Shown: positions 1 through 6,155, numbered from the stretch's first letter. The stretch is DNA of 6,895 nt from an uncultured Gammaproteobacteria bacterium (GCA_913041025.1 CAJWGQ010000155.1:1-6895); one strand, 5' to 3'. Made by a program: numbers and translations. Notes: a model not told the origin generated them from the sequence alone.

Positions 1-1
1 G

Positions 2-97
2 CAAGGTCCCGATGGCGCAATATGGCTACTCGAAGACGGCCGTAGAGGCGGCAGCGGCCAACTTATGAAACTCACCGGTCGGAATACAGATTCATAG
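2..97 (+). CDS. C-terminal end of a probable PQQ-dependent sugar (aldose) dehydrogenase, partial
   Basis: A reading frame open from the left edge ends at TAG 95-97 and gives 31 residues. It contains GPDGAIWLLED, then a Gly-rich turn and QLMKLTG. This resembles the last beta-propeller blade of soluble PQQ-dependent aldose sugar dehydrogenases (YliI/Asd, GSDH domain), which typically end with a 'GPDG-[AS]-[LI]-[YW]-x-L-x-D ... G-x-[LI]-x-[RK]-[LV]' pattern. Such enzymes are usually periplasmic and oxidise aldoses with PQQ. Only the tail is visible, so cofactor residues and signal peptide cannot be judged. The next gene is on the other strand, so this is the 3' end of its transcript. Family assignment rests on one short motif. 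Confidence 0.6.
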   Translation, partial: QGPDGAIWLLEDGRRGGSGQLMKLTGRNTDS

Positions 98-465
98 TTC
101 GTCAAGCCAGCTTCAAAGTTACAAGCTCGTTCGCGCCTAGTTAATGAGGCAAACGCGACATGACCATTCACTCGGGTCCAAGCACTCTTTAACTTCATAT
201 CGAGCATTGTTTCTCCACCAATCTCGCTCACAAACTCCCGGATGATCTCTCGCTCGATGTCTCATTTCGAATCAAACCATGGCAGCGTTCTTCCAATATG
301 GTGTTTCAATATTCTAGTTAAACCGACAAATCATATTTCTTGTGTCTCGAAGATTATTATCTAACTCTACAGACCTCTGCTCCCCCAATACTTTGGGACC
401 ATAGCAATCAAAGTCGATCGGCAGGAAGGAACGACTTTTTCATCGTGTGTAGCGAAGCAGATGGC
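98..465. other. Gene-free intergenic stretch between two gene 3' ends
   Basis: About 370 bp lie between the stop of the sugar dehydrogenase and the stop of the minus-strand reductase. I see no frame with a ribosome binding site and recognisable protein. A small hairpin (CCCAA 384-388 with TTGGG 393-397, four-base loop) lies near the reductase 3' end but has no T-run on either side. A minus-strand frame is open from 261 to the left edge without a supported start. The stretch could be decayed gene remnant; I cannot name one. Confidence 0.6.
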
Positions 466-1467
466 TCAGCAATAACGTTCGGGTCCCTGCCATTGATCAG
501 CAGAGTATCGATCTCCGTGGCACCAGCCGACCGGCAGCACTTTTTCAATAGCCTCGATATCAGAGGAACTCAATTCCAAGTCCACGCCGGAGGCCAATTC
601 ATCTAAGTGCTCGACCGATCGTGTCCCTGGGATAGGTACCACATGGTCACCCTTAGCCAGCAGCCAGGCGATTGCAAGACCGGAAGTCGACACCCCCATA
701 TCTGAAGCCATCGCCCTTAATTCGTCGGTCCGCTTGATGTTTCTTTCGTAGTTACCCTGCTGAAAACGCGGATTTACCTTCATGAAAGCAAGCTCACTAC
801 ATGCCTCGAACTCCAGCGGATGGTCGGTCAGCAAGGATCTGCCAACGGGACTGAAGGCTATCAAGGTCGCTCCGAGCTCTTTTGTTTTTTGCACCAAACC
901 CATCTCAGGTGATCGAGTAGAAAGCGAATACTCAGATTGAACGGCAGCCACTGGATATATCTGGTGCGCCCGTTCTAGGGAGGTAGGAGCGATCTCTGAA
1001 AAACCGATCTGTCGTATCTTTCCCGATTTAACCAACGTAGCGAGAGAAGAAGTAACCTCCTCAATCTCTGTATTGGCATCTCTCCTATGAATGTAAAGGA
1101 GCTCAACTTGATCGACTCCGAGTCTTTGAAGCGACTTATCCAGCTCGGCTTCGATATGCTCTAAACTGTTATCGTAGCTTCTCTTTCCTTCTGCATTAGC
1201 TGTTATGCCTGCTTTAGTTGCTATGGTGAACAAGTCTTTCGCCTGGCTACCCTGTTTAGCCAAATAGCTTCCGATCCGAGTCTCGGACATCCCCTTCCCG
1301 TATACATTTGATGTATCGATATGCGTAATGCCCAAATCCAGACATCGATCCAGCACGGCATGAGATTTCTCTTCATCCGTTGGCCCATAAAAATCACTGA
1401 AGGACATAGCCCCGTATCCAATTGCCGAGATAGACGTTTTTTCTTGACCAAAAGCTCGTTGTTTCAT
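466..1467 (-). CDS. Aldo/keto reductase (NADPH-dependent oxidoreductase)
   Basis: A 333-residue protein of normal length for the aldo/keto reductase (AKR) superfamily, a cytoplasmic TIM-barrel family that reduces aldehydes and ketones with NADPH. The catalytic tetrad is complete: Asp51 and Tyr56 in HIDTSNVYG, Lys85 in ATKAG, and His127 in LLYIHRRD. Later barrel signatures are present: GFSEI, QSEYSL, and near the C-terminus PIPGTRSVEHL, the loop that usually contacts the 2'-phosphate of NADPH. The early GYGAMSF strand fits bacterial AKRs of the YajO/AKR13-like kind. The start at 1467 follows a purine-rich GAAGAGAG stretch. It is divergent from the 2-oxoglutarate oxygenase gene across a 114-bp gap, so the two may be co-regulated. 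The substrate cannot be told. Confidence 0.93.
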   Translation of the reverse strand: MKQRAFGQEKTSISAIGYGAMSFSDFYGPTDEEKSHAVLDRCLDLGITHIDTSNVYGKGMSETRIGSYLAKQGSQAKDLFTIATKAGITANAEGKRSYDNSLEHIEAELDKSLQRLGVDQVELLYIHRRDANTEIEEVTSSLATLVKSGKIRQIGFSEIAPTSLERAHQIYPVAAVQSEYSLSTRSPEMGLVQKTKELGATLIAFSPVGRSLLTDHPLEFEACSELAFMKVNPRFQQGNYERNIKRTDELRAMASDMGVSTSGLAIAWLLAKGDHVVPIPGTRSVEHLDELASGVDLELSSSDIEAIEKVLPVGWCHGDRYSADQWQGPERYC

Positions 1468-1496
1468 GTAACTCTCTTCTTCCCCGTAAGTTAGCG

Positions 1497-1524
1497 ATAC
1501 TATTTAATTCAATAAGATATTCAA
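1497..1524 (-). promoter_or_regulatory. Candidate sigma-70 promoter for the aldo/keto reductase
   Basis: On the minus strand TTGAAT (1519-1524) and TAGTAT (1497-1502) are separated by 16 bp. This places a transcription start near 1490, about 23 bp before the reductase start codon. The surrounding 1500-1540 stretch is very AT-rich and also precedes the divergent oxygenase gene, for which I could not pick out a convincing promoter. Confidence 0.45.
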
Positions 1525-1581
1525 ATTTTAATTCGTCTTTTGTAAAGTGGCCAAAAGAGAGGAAAAACAGGGAACCACACG

Positions 1582-2712
1582 GTGAATCAAGAGACCGCTG
1601 ATCAGTACTTTAAGGAAGGTGAAGAAAAAGCCTACGCATTACCCAATCGGGGACCGCTAAGGTTTACCGACGACGGATCGGTGCACCCTGAAATTCTTAG
1701 CGCTTACTGGCGTTACGGCTTTTATGTGCTCGAAGAGCTGATCCAACCTAGCGAGGTCGACAGTCTGGTCGCAGACTTTGATGAAGTGATGGACCATGCT
1801 CCAAAAAATTCGCAAACAACTCTTGATGCCAAAGGCAGACCCTCCATAGCAGCGCAGTTCGAGCGCGCAACATTTCAATTTGCCAAGCCTCTGAGCGACC
1901 CGATGGGGGGAACAGACTCAACGGGCGGTCGATATCCAATAAAAATGAGAGAGTTTGAAGCTCCAGAAGATGCGCCCGATCAGGTTGTACTGCAAATTAG
2001 CGGGAGCTTACAGATGATGGACTCCAATCTCCGGTTATATGGACATCCTGAGCTACTGCGTATCGCAGAGGCGATCAACGGAGCAGATTTTGTGCCCTTC
2101 ACAGATGCCGTTTGGGTTAAACCGGCACACTACGGAGCCGCTGTGTCCTGGCACCAAGATGGAGTAACTCACTGGACGCACCCGGACCTAGACCAGGGAA
2201 CTCATGGTTTTAATTTTATGGCTCAGCTATTTCCAACTGATGCATTGAATGCGCTGTGGATCATTCCTGGCAGCCACGACAAAGGCAAAGTCAATATCAA
2301 ACAATTAATCAACGAAAATGACGGATCGGACAAACTACCTGAAGCCGTGCCCTTATTGTGCGCTGCAGGCGATGTCGCTATTTGCAATCGACAGATGGTT
2401 CACTGTTCGTTTCCGAACAGGTCCGACAAACCAAGAGTTACCTATGTTTTTGGCTTTCACCGACGCCGATCGGTCGAGGGTGTTGACGGTTGGAATTTTC
2501 GAAGCAAAGAAAAAATAACCTACGACCATCAGCGCATTCACGATCGCTCGAAAATCATACAACTTGCAATCGATGCTCGACGACAAAGCTACCCTGAAGA
2601 GGTTTCCTATATCTACGGACCAATGGAGGGCGAGGCCGAGACATTGCGCTGGTCGGAACATACTCGTGAAACCATCCTCAAGAATTACAACCAATTAGAC
2701 CTGGGGATCTGA
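1582..2712 (+). CDS. Phytanoyl-CoA dioxygenase (PhyH) family Fe(II)/2-oxoglutarate-dependent oxygenase
   Basis: A 376-residue protein with the double-stranded beta-helix signatures of the PhyH family, which couples 2-oxoglutarate decarboxylation to hydroxylation (or halogenation) of an organic substrate. Visible iron ligands are His191 and Asp193 in SWHQDG and His274 in QMVHCSFPN. Arg285, 11 residues after the distal His, sits where the family binds the 2-oxoglutarate carboxylate. The presence of Asp193 favours a hydroxylase over a halogenase. The N-terminal part carries the usual helix before the core (AYWRYGFYVLEELI). The GTG start at 1582 is chosen because AGGGA (1569-1573) lies 8 bp upstream. 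The gene leads a plus-strand series with GST-like and VOC genes. PhyH relatives in marine bacteria act on very varied small molecules, so no substrate is proposed. Confidence 0.92.
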   Translation: MNQETADQYFKEGEEKAYALPNRGPLRFTDDGSVHPEILSAYWRYGFYVLEELIQPSEVDSLVADFDEVMDHAPKNSQTTLDAKGRPSIAAQFERATFQFAKPLSDPMGGTDSTGGRYPIKMREFEAPEDAPDQVVLQISGSLQMMDSNLRLYGHPELLRIAEAINGADFVPFTDAVWVKPAHYGAAVSWHQDGVTHWTHPDLDQGTHGFNFMAQLFPTDALNALWIIPGSHDKGKVNIKQLINENDGSDKLPEAVPLLCAAGDVAICNRQMVHCSFPNRSDKPRVTYVFGFHRRRSVEGVDGWNFRSKEKITYDHQRIHDRSKIIQLAIDARRQSYPEEVSYIYGPMEGEAETLRWSEHTRETILKNYNQLDLGI

Positions 2713-2795
2713 AAGCCTTGTCACCACAAAAAAGTAAGTGCAAACCCTACTGAGAAGGTTTCACTTAGCGTAGTTGAGAGGCTTTTGATATTCTC

Positions 2796-2815
2796 TGTCT
2801 TAACCGAGTAAGACA
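2796..2815. promoter_or_regulatory. Perfect inverted repeat upstream of the GST-like gene, candidate operator
   Basis: TGTCTTA (2796-2802) and TAAGACA (2809-2815) are perfect inverted copies separated by six bases, 26 bp upstream of the ATG at 2842. The half-site TAAGACA also occurs at 6011-6017 among the repeated TAGACA-type elements near the MerR gene, but there the copies are direct repeats. It could be an operator dyad or a weak RNA hairpin; the AT-rich arm and lack of a T-run argue against a terminator. Confidence 0.4.
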
Positions 2816-2841
2816 ATTTGTCGATTAATAAGGACTCACCC

Positions 2842-3678
2842 ATGTCGAACAACGCAGACGACTCTGCCGTTAGCAGAGAATCTAACAATCCAAAATTCAT
2901 AAGTCTTGATGAAGCGGCTGCAATGTCCTCCGGTACAAGAGTCACCTTTATCCCAGGAATTCAGGCCCTATTCTCAGAAGCGCTTAAGAACATCTGCTTT
3001 GTCAAAAAAATTCCTCTGATAAGAGCCCTCCACCCCATCATGGGTCAAGATAAAGACACCGGTGAAGACCGTCAGGCAAAACTCTACGAACTAACGAGCC
3101 AGACGGGCCTCCCAACCATGTTCCACGATAAAGAGCGACCTCGAAACGTCTGGATTGAGCAGCTGGCTCTTGCCGAAAGAATCGGCTCGGAAGACAGTCC
3201 TGTCTTACTACCAGAAAATTTCCAGGCGAGAGTTGAGGTGTTAGGTCTCTGCGCTATTGTCTTGGGTGAGGATGGTTTCGCTTGGAACATGAGAATTCTG
3301 AACGACAGTCCGCTGGCCCAGAAATATGGTTTTAGCGAGAAGGCCAGCTCCGCTGCTCCGAGAAAATTGGCGGAGATACTTGAGCTAATTGATCTGCGCC
3401 TGGAAGAGCAGAAGACCAAAGGCTCAGCATACCTGGTAGGAGACAGCGTTAGCGCCGCCGATATCTATTGGGCGACGATCAGTATGAGCGTTTCGCCAGT
3501 CCCAAAAGAAATCATGCCTGAGACAAAGCAAAACAAGGGCATGCTCGCCTACTTCGCATCGAATGCCAATATACCAGCGGTAGCGGAAGTGCTGACCGAC
3601 AGGATAGGAGAACATCAAAGGTATATTTTAAGTACTTATTGCGAGACTCCCGCCATCTTGGGAGGCGACCCTGCTTAA
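2842..3678 (+). CDS. Glutathione S-transferase-like protein
   Basis: A 278-residue protein with the two-domain glutathione S-transferase (GST) layout. The N-terminal thioredoxin-like half (about residues 33-118) has a first strand TRVTFIPG and the cis-proline loop SQTGLPTMF (Pro91), which in the family contacts the gamma-glutamyl backbone of glutathione. The C-terminal all-helical half contains YLVGDSVSAADIYW (198-210), matching the N-capping S-x-x-D motif of GST helix 6. The ATG at 2842 is preferred over an in-frame TTG at 2818 because AAGGA lies about 8 bp upstream. Oddities: a roughly 30-residue polar N-terminal extension, and no obvious catalytic Ser, Cys or Tyr right after strand 1 (the sequence is IPGIQALFSEA). 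It may be an atypical or non-catalytic GST, or act as a lyase or isomerase in the pathway of its neighbours. The gap to the oxygenase gene (129 bp) shows no clear terminator. Confidence 0.8.
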   Translation: MSNNADDSAVSRESNNPKFISLDEAAAMSSGTRVTFIPGIQALFSEALKNICFVKKIPLIRALHPIMGQDKDTGEDRQAKLYELTSQTGLPTMFHDKERPRNVWIEQLALAERIGSEDSPVLLPENFQARVEVLGLCAIVLGEDGFAWNMRILNDSPLAQKYGFSEKASSAAPRKLAEILELIDLRLEEQKTKGSAYLVGDSVSAADIYWATISMSVSPVPKEIMPETKQNKGMLAYFASNANIPAVAEVLTDRIGEHQRYILSTYCETPAILGGDPA

Positions 3679-3858
3679 AAACTCCAATCCAGCTAAGAGG
3701 AAGAATAAGGCGAGCCCGCTGTTTCGAAAATATTTGTTTCCATAGGACCTGTTTAGTCACTAATTCCTATACCTCATCTCTATCACGCACCTCGAAAAGC
3801 AAAATCCCTTTAGATACACTCTCGTTCAAATTTCTGAATAAATTAAAGGCCACCTATC

Positions 3859-4566
3859 ATGCGACTAAGACAGATCGCCCTCGTGACGCCCGAACTTCGC
3901 GGCGTTGAACAAGAAATTTGCACCAAACTAGGCCTTGAGGTGTGCTATCGAGACCCAGGCCTTTCTCACTTCGGATTACGACACGGTCTTTATGCGATCG
4001 GCGATCAAATTCTTGAAGTCGTTGCTCCTAAGGGACCGGGTACGACAGCAGAGCGCTTTCTCGATAGAAGGCAAGGGGAAGGGGGTTACATGGTGCTCTT
4101 GCAGACCGAAAAAATAGAGCAACATAAGTCTCGGCTGGAAGAAATCGGTATTCGAGTCGTTCACGATGGTGAAATAAACGAAAAAGACGCCGCCATAAGA
4201 GGCATCCATTTGCACCCCAAGGACGTCGGCGGAGCGATTTTATCGCTGGACGAGGCCCAACCAGCAGAAAGCTGGTTGTGGGCGGGACAGGACTGGCAGT
4301 ACCACTCGCTAGACGGAGTAGTCACAAGGATCAACGCCATCGATATCCAAGCAGACGATCCTGATTTAATGGTGGAGCGATGGTCCAACGCAATAGGAAT
4401 CCCTTCGCGATCACGTGTTATCGAACTAGAAGATGCGGAAATACGATTTGTCGCAGCCACTGATGGACGAGGAGACGGACTGACGGCTGCGAGTTTAGTG
4501 TCGAAAGATCGCCAGAGAGCAGGTGAGTCAATCAGGATCTGTGGCTTTGAATTTCGATTAGTTTAA
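3859..4566 (+). CDS. VOC-superfamily (glyoxalase/bleomycin-resistance/dioxygenase-like) protein
   Basis: A 235-residue protein made of two beta-alpha-beta-beta-beta modules (about 1-132 and 153-235), typical of the vicinal-oxygen-chelate superfamily of metal-dependent lyases, isomerases and dioxygenases. The first module opens with LRQIALVTPEL, then HFGLRHGLYAIGDQILEVVAP, where Glu53 sits at a usual metal-ligand position, and GIHLHPKDVGG (His117/His119), another candidate ligand site. The usual first-strand His of many VOC enzymes is replaced by Gln5. The second module starts at VTRINAIDIQADDP and looks degenerate. The ATG at 3859 follows AAAGG at 3845-3849. The 180-bp gap before it holds no gene and no clear terminator, so it may share a transcript with the oxygenase and GST-like genes. 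Substrate unknown. Confidence 0.82.
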   Translation: MRLRQIALVTPELRGVEQEICTKLGLEVCYRDPGLSHFGLRHGLYAIGDQILEVVAPKGPGTTAERFLDRRQGEGGYMVLLQTEKIEQHKSRLEEIGIRVVHDGEINEKDAAIRGIHLHPKDVGGAILSLDEAQPAESWLWAGQDWQYHSLDGVVTRINAIDIQADDPDLMVERWSNAIGIPSRSRVIELEDAEIRFVAATDGRGDGLTAASLVSKDRQRAGESIRICGFEFRLV

Positions 4567-4573
4567 TCGGTTT

Positions 4574-5287
4574 CTACCAAGGAATAATCTGCCCTGCTGT
4601 GTTGAAGAACTTTCCAGAGTCTTCAGGACCTAGTTCCTTCACCAAGTCCAAGATTGCGGCAGCACTTTCCCCTGCTTCTCTTACGGGTTTTTTGCGGTGT
4701 TTTAAAAAGGGCTCAGACAGTTTAGTCCTCGTCGTGCCCGGATGGACCGCCACAACAATTGATTGATTTTTAAATCGCGCGCACTCCATAGATAGGCTTT
4801 TGACCGCCATATTCAACGCCGCCTTGGACATTCTGTAGCTATACCAGCCGCCGGTTTTATTGTCCTCTATGCTCCCGACTTGAGCACTCAGAAAAACCAC
4901 AACAGGCCTCTCAGCTGACTTAATCAAATCGAGACAATTTCGAAAGATTGCCAGTGGACCTACGACGTTTACTCTGTAGCTGTGCATCAGACGAGAGCTC
5001 TCGAGATCCTTGATGCTCTTCTCCGGCGTTCCTTTATCCCCATGAAGATAACCAGTCGCAATAAAAATACGATCCAGGCTTGAGCATGATGATCGCAAGT
5101 GATCTGTCGCAACCTGAATCGATCGGTCAGACTCCAGTTCCAAAGGTAACCAGCTAATATCACCCCCCTCTGGAGGTTCAGAACTTCTGGACGTCGCGAA
5201 ATTGAAGTGAGTTGTCGGATCTTCCAAAAGCCGAGTAGACAGTTCCTTTCCTATTCCGCCTTCTCCGCCGATTATCAATGTGTTCAT
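4574..5287 (-). CDS. Short-chain dehydrogenase/reductase (SDR), C-factor/CsgA-like
   Basis: A 237-residue Rossmann-fold oxidoreductase of normal length for classical SDRs. The nucleotide-binding Gly motif is GGEGGIG (7-13), and the structural Asn is Asn107 in YRVNVVGP. A catalytic Ser lies in FLSAQVGS (Ser134 or Ser139), and Y151-x3-K155 in YSYRMSK completes the active site. The post-catalytic HPGTTRT (182-188) is typical of the C-factor subgroup. The start at 5287 is preferred over an in-frame ATG at 5323: GAGGAAAAAAAG lies directly upstream, and it lets the protein begin with the first Rossmann strand MNTLIIGG. It converges on the VOC gene (7 bp between stops). In many gammaproteobacteria, C-factor-like SDR genes sit near LitR-type MerR regulators and photolyase genes, which fits the regulator further right. 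Photolyase itself is not in view. Confidence 0.92.
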   Translation of the reverse strand: MNTLIIGGEGGIGKELSTRLLEDPTTHFNFATSRSSEPPEGGDISWLPLELESDRSIQVATDHLRSSCSSLDRIFIATGYLHGDKGTPEKSIKDLESSRLMHSYRVNVVGPLAIFRNCLDLIKSAERPVVVFLSAQVGSIEDNKTGGWYSYRMSKAALNMAVKSLSMECARFKNQSIVVAVHPGTTRTKLSEPFLKHRKKPVREAGESAAAILDLVKELGPEDSGKFFNTAGQIIPW

Positions 5288-5305
5288 CTTTTTTTCCTCA
5301 TTTTT

Positions 5306-5322
5306 TCGACAATATATAGACA
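5306..5322 (+). promoter_or_regulatory. 11-bp-spaced direct repeat pair (T-N2-ACA), candidate MerR operator in the SDR leader
   Basis: TCGACA (5306-5311) and TAGACA (5317-5322) lie exactly 11 bp apart. CarH-type MerR regulators are known to bind tandem 11-bp direct repeats with a T-N2-ACA core. The second copy is also 41 bp upstream of the same element at 5358, the spacing seen again before module 2. Confidence 0.5.
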
Positions 5323-5351
5323 TATTAGAATATAATCTATTTTATTGAAAA
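5322..5351 (-). promoter_or_regulatory. Candidate promoter of the SDR gene
   Basis: On the minus strand TTTTCA (5346-5351) and TAATAT (5322-5327) are 18 bp apart, placing a start near 5315, about 28 bp before the SDR start codon. The predicted start falls inside the TCGACA/TAGACA repeat pair at 5306-5322, so a protein bound there would be expected to affect SDR transcription. The -35 box is poor. Confidence 0.35.
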
Positions 5352-5357
5352 TAAATG

Positions 5358-5385
5358 TAGACATTATTTATTTTAGGGGTATTAT
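5358..5385 (+). promoter_or_regulatory. Promoter P1 of structured-RNA module 1
   Basis: TAGACA (5358-5363), which is also a copy of the repeated element, and TATTAT (5380-5385) are separated by 16 bp, predicting a start near 5392. The layout matches P2 (5971-5998) base for base in spacing. The -35 box being itself an element copy implies that a regulator bound there would compete with or contact RNA polymerase. Confidence 0.55.
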
Positions 5386-5397
5386 GCTCCACATGAT

Positions 5398-5414
5398 TAG
5401 ACAATTTATTGACA
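5398..5414 (+). promoter_or_regulatory. 11-bp-spaced repeat pair downstream of P1, candidate MerR operator
   Basis: TAGACA (5398-5403) and TTGACA (5409-5414) are exactly 11 bp apart and end just before hairpin A1, whose stem begins 10 bp after the start of the second copy. A further loosely matching TCCACA at 5388-5393 is 10 bp upstream, possibly a third repeat. The same pair, with the same distances to its promoter and hairpin (within 1 bp), recurs at 6012-6028. Confidence 0.55.
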
Positions 5415-5418
5415 ACCC

Positions 5419-5476
5419 GCGCGCAGGCCGAACGGAGCCCTCACTCCCTCTCCCCAAAGCCCGTCGGTCTGCGCGC
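5419..5476 (+). repeat. Hairpin A1 with pyrimidine-rich loop
   Basis: Arms GCGCGCAGGCCGA (5419-5431) and TCGGTCTGCGCGC (5464-5476) form 13 pairs, one of them G-T. After a bulged A5432 the stem continues with CGG (5433-5435) against CCG (5461-5463). The loop (5436-5460) is C/T-rich and includes CTCTCC (5448-5453). Hairpin A2 at 6033-6088 has the same bulge and stem lengths with compensatory changes. No T-run follows, so it is not a terminator. Confidence 0.8.
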
Positions 5477-5492
5477 CCCTTTGGAGCATGTA

Positions 5493-5561
5493 ATGCGAGG
5501 ATTTCTAAAGGTTTGTGGATGGGTATGGTGCGCAGCCGTGTGTATCGCCCCCTTCTTTTAA
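5493..5561 (+). CDS. Possible 22-residue hydrophobic leader peptide or small membrane peptide
   Basis: A 22-codon ORF starts at ATG 5493 with GGAG (5483-5486) six bases upstream, an ideal Shine-Dalgarno spacing, and ends at TAA 5559-5561. The peptide begins MRGFLKVCGW and continues with a hydrophobic, Cys-containing run ending in APFF, so it could be a single membrane-inserted peptide or a translated leader. Immediately upstream is a start-stop pair, ATG TAA (5488-5493), whose stop overlaps this start as TAATG. It lies between hairpin A1 and the 49-codon gene and is absent from module 2. So short an ORF can arise by chance. Confidence 0.3.
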   Translation: MRGFLKVCGWVWCAAVCIAPFF

Positions 5562-5614
5562 ACCGACCCGGTTCTGATTCATTTTTAGTAAGTACGACTT
5601 TTTAAGGAAATAGC

Positions 5615-5764
5615 ATGAGAAAACTTAGACAACAAAAACCGATCGCCAAGGCAATTGCCGTCAAGGACATCCACCCAATGAAGAAGATCTTGATGGGCCA
5701 ATTCTTGATCATTTCAGGAGCTTGGGCGCTTTCGGGCCTTTTCCAAATGGGCCTCATCGTATGA
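5615..5764 (+). CDS. Small single-pass membrane protein (49 residues), unknown family
   Basis: A 49-codon ORF starts at ATG 5615 behind TTTAAGGAAA, with AAGGA (5604-5608) six bases before the start, and stops at TGA 5762-5764. The first 25 or so residues are basic and polar (MRKLRQQKPIAKAIAVKDIH). The C-terminal half (about residues 25-49) is a continuous hydrophobic stretch containing FLIISGAWALSG and ending FQMGLIV. The expected topology is a cytoplasmic basic N-terminus with one C-terminal membrane helix. I recognise no family. It lies inside structured-RNA module 1, seven bases before the GCTTTGAA segment and about 27 bases before hairpin B1, and has no counterpart in module 2. The strong ribosome site and clear amphipathic layout argue it is translated; the short length is the main doubt. 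Confidence 0.58.
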   Translation: MRKLRQQKPIAKAIAVKDIHPMKKILMGQFLIISGAWALSGLFQMGLIV

Positions 5765-5790
5765 GCGAACGCTTTGAAGCAAGTTTTCTA

Positions 5791-5859
5791 GGTGCGCAGG
5801 TCGGGCGGGAGGTTGGCCGATTCCTCTCTAAGCAGTTGCCAGGCCTGCGCACCCTTTTT
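5791..5859 (+). terminator. Hairpin B1 with T-run, probable end of module 1
   Basis: Outer stem GGTGCGCAGGTC (5791-5802) pairs with GGCCTGCGCACC (5842-5853), one pair being T-G. After one mismatch GGC (5804-5806) pairs with GCC (5838-5840). An inner stem GGGAGG (5807-5812)/CCTCTC (5823-5828) closes a 10-base loop, leaving a 9-base one-sided bulge, 5829-5837, containing AAGCAGT. CTTTTT follows the outer stem at 5854-5859, so it can act as an intrinsic terminator. Its size and conserved bulge exceed what a plain terminator needs. Confidence 0.65.
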
Positions 5860-5929
5860 ACCTGGGACCAGACTAACGAGTCAGGGAACCATGTAGAAAA
5901 AGAGATGCCTTGTGCAGCAACAAATAAAT

Positions 5930-5935
5930 TAGACA
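5930..5935 (+). promoter_or_regulatory. Upstream single TAGACA element of module 2
   Basis: TAGACA lies 41 bp upstream of the P2 -35 box, as the copy at 5317 lies 41 bp upstream of the P1 -35 box. Unlike the 5317 copy it has no partner 11 bp away. The 70-bp stretch between hairpin B1 and this site shows no gene. Confidence 0.4.
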
Positions 5936-5970
5936 TTTATCTTCATATCAGGTTTATTTCAATAATTTAA

Positions 5971-5998
5971 TTGACATTACCTTTTTATAGTAGATAAT
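5971..5998 (+). promoter_or_regulatory. Promoter P2 of structured-RNA module 2
   Basis: A consensus -35 box TTGACA (5971-5976) and GATAAT (5993-5998) are 16 bp apart, predicting a start near 6005. The AT-rich flanks and good boxes make this the strongest promoter in the window. The -35 box also fits the T-N2-ACA element, as in P1. Confidence 0.7.
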
Positions 5999-6011
5999 AT
6001 AACAATTAAAT

Positions 6012-6028
6012 AAGACATTAAGTAGACG
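6012..6028 (+). promoter_or_regulatory. 11-bp-spaced repeat pair downstream of P2, candidate MerR operator
   Basis: AAGACA (6012-6017) and TAGACG (6023-6028) are 11 bp apart. The first is 41 bp from the P2 -35 box and the second starts 10 bp before the hairpin A2 stem. Each copy deviates by one base from TAGACA, yet the spacing equals that of module 1. Confidence 0.5.
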
Positions 6029-6032
6029 TTTT

Positions 6033-6088
6033 GCATGCAGACCGGCTGGAACCCCCTCTCCCTCTCCCTAAACCACCGGTCTGCATGC
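6033..6088 (+). repeat. Hairpin A2 with pyrimidine-rich loop
   Basis: Arms GCATGCAGACCGG (6033-6045) and CCGGTCTGCATGC (6076-6088) are perfectly complementary over 13 bp. After a bulged C6046 the stem continues with TGG (6047-6049) against CCA (6073-6075). The loop (6050-6072) is C/T-rich and holds CTCTCC twice (6056-6061, 6062-6067). Versus A1, stem positions 3, 4 and 13 and the first pair after the bulge change on both sides so that pairing is kept. Confidence 0.85.
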
Positions 6089-6155
6089 CTAATTATCCCG
6101 AAAGCCACGGACCAAGCGAAGCAAGCTCCTGCAGCCCAACCAGTAAGCCTGAGCT

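Larger units (their letters stand above)
5392..5859 (+). ncRNA. Structured-RNA module 1 (predicted transcript with hairpins A1 and B1)
   Basis: Predicted RNA of about 470 nt from P1 to the T-run after hairpin B1. It begins with hairpin A1, contains a 22-codon and a 49-codon ORF, then a GCTTTGAA segment (5771-5778), and ends with hairpin B1. It is the first of two homologous modules, the second being 6005-6283. Promoter layout, operator spacing, both hairpins, the AAGCAGT bulge and the GCTTTGAA segment are shared. The middle parts are not, so the conserved portion is the RNA ends. Stem differences between the copies are mostly compensatory. This could be a dual-function RNA (small RNA plus small mRNA). 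I do not recognise it as any named RNA family. Confidence 0.55.

Noticed and set aside
43..261. Minus-strand frame open from 261 to the left edge
   Set aside because: It has no supported start, overlaps the 3' end of the sugar dehydrogenase frame antisense, and shows no recognisable motif.
384..397. Small hairpin CCCAA/TTGGG as terminator of the aldo/keto reductase
   Set aside because: The stem is five bp and no T-run follows on the minus strand.
5345..5605. 86-codon plus-strand frame running through hairpin A1
   Set aside because: It starts upstream of the predicted transcription start, crosses the hairpin and has no ribosome site. The short LPLPK similarity to the module 2 frame is explained by the shared C/T-rich loop.
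5761..5970. Frame starting ATGA-overlapped with the 49-codon gene and running through hairpin B1
   Set aside because: The overlap looks like coupling, but the frame is made of the B1 stem and then AT-rich spacer. The matching part of module 2 is in a different frame, so the conservation is of RNA, not protein.
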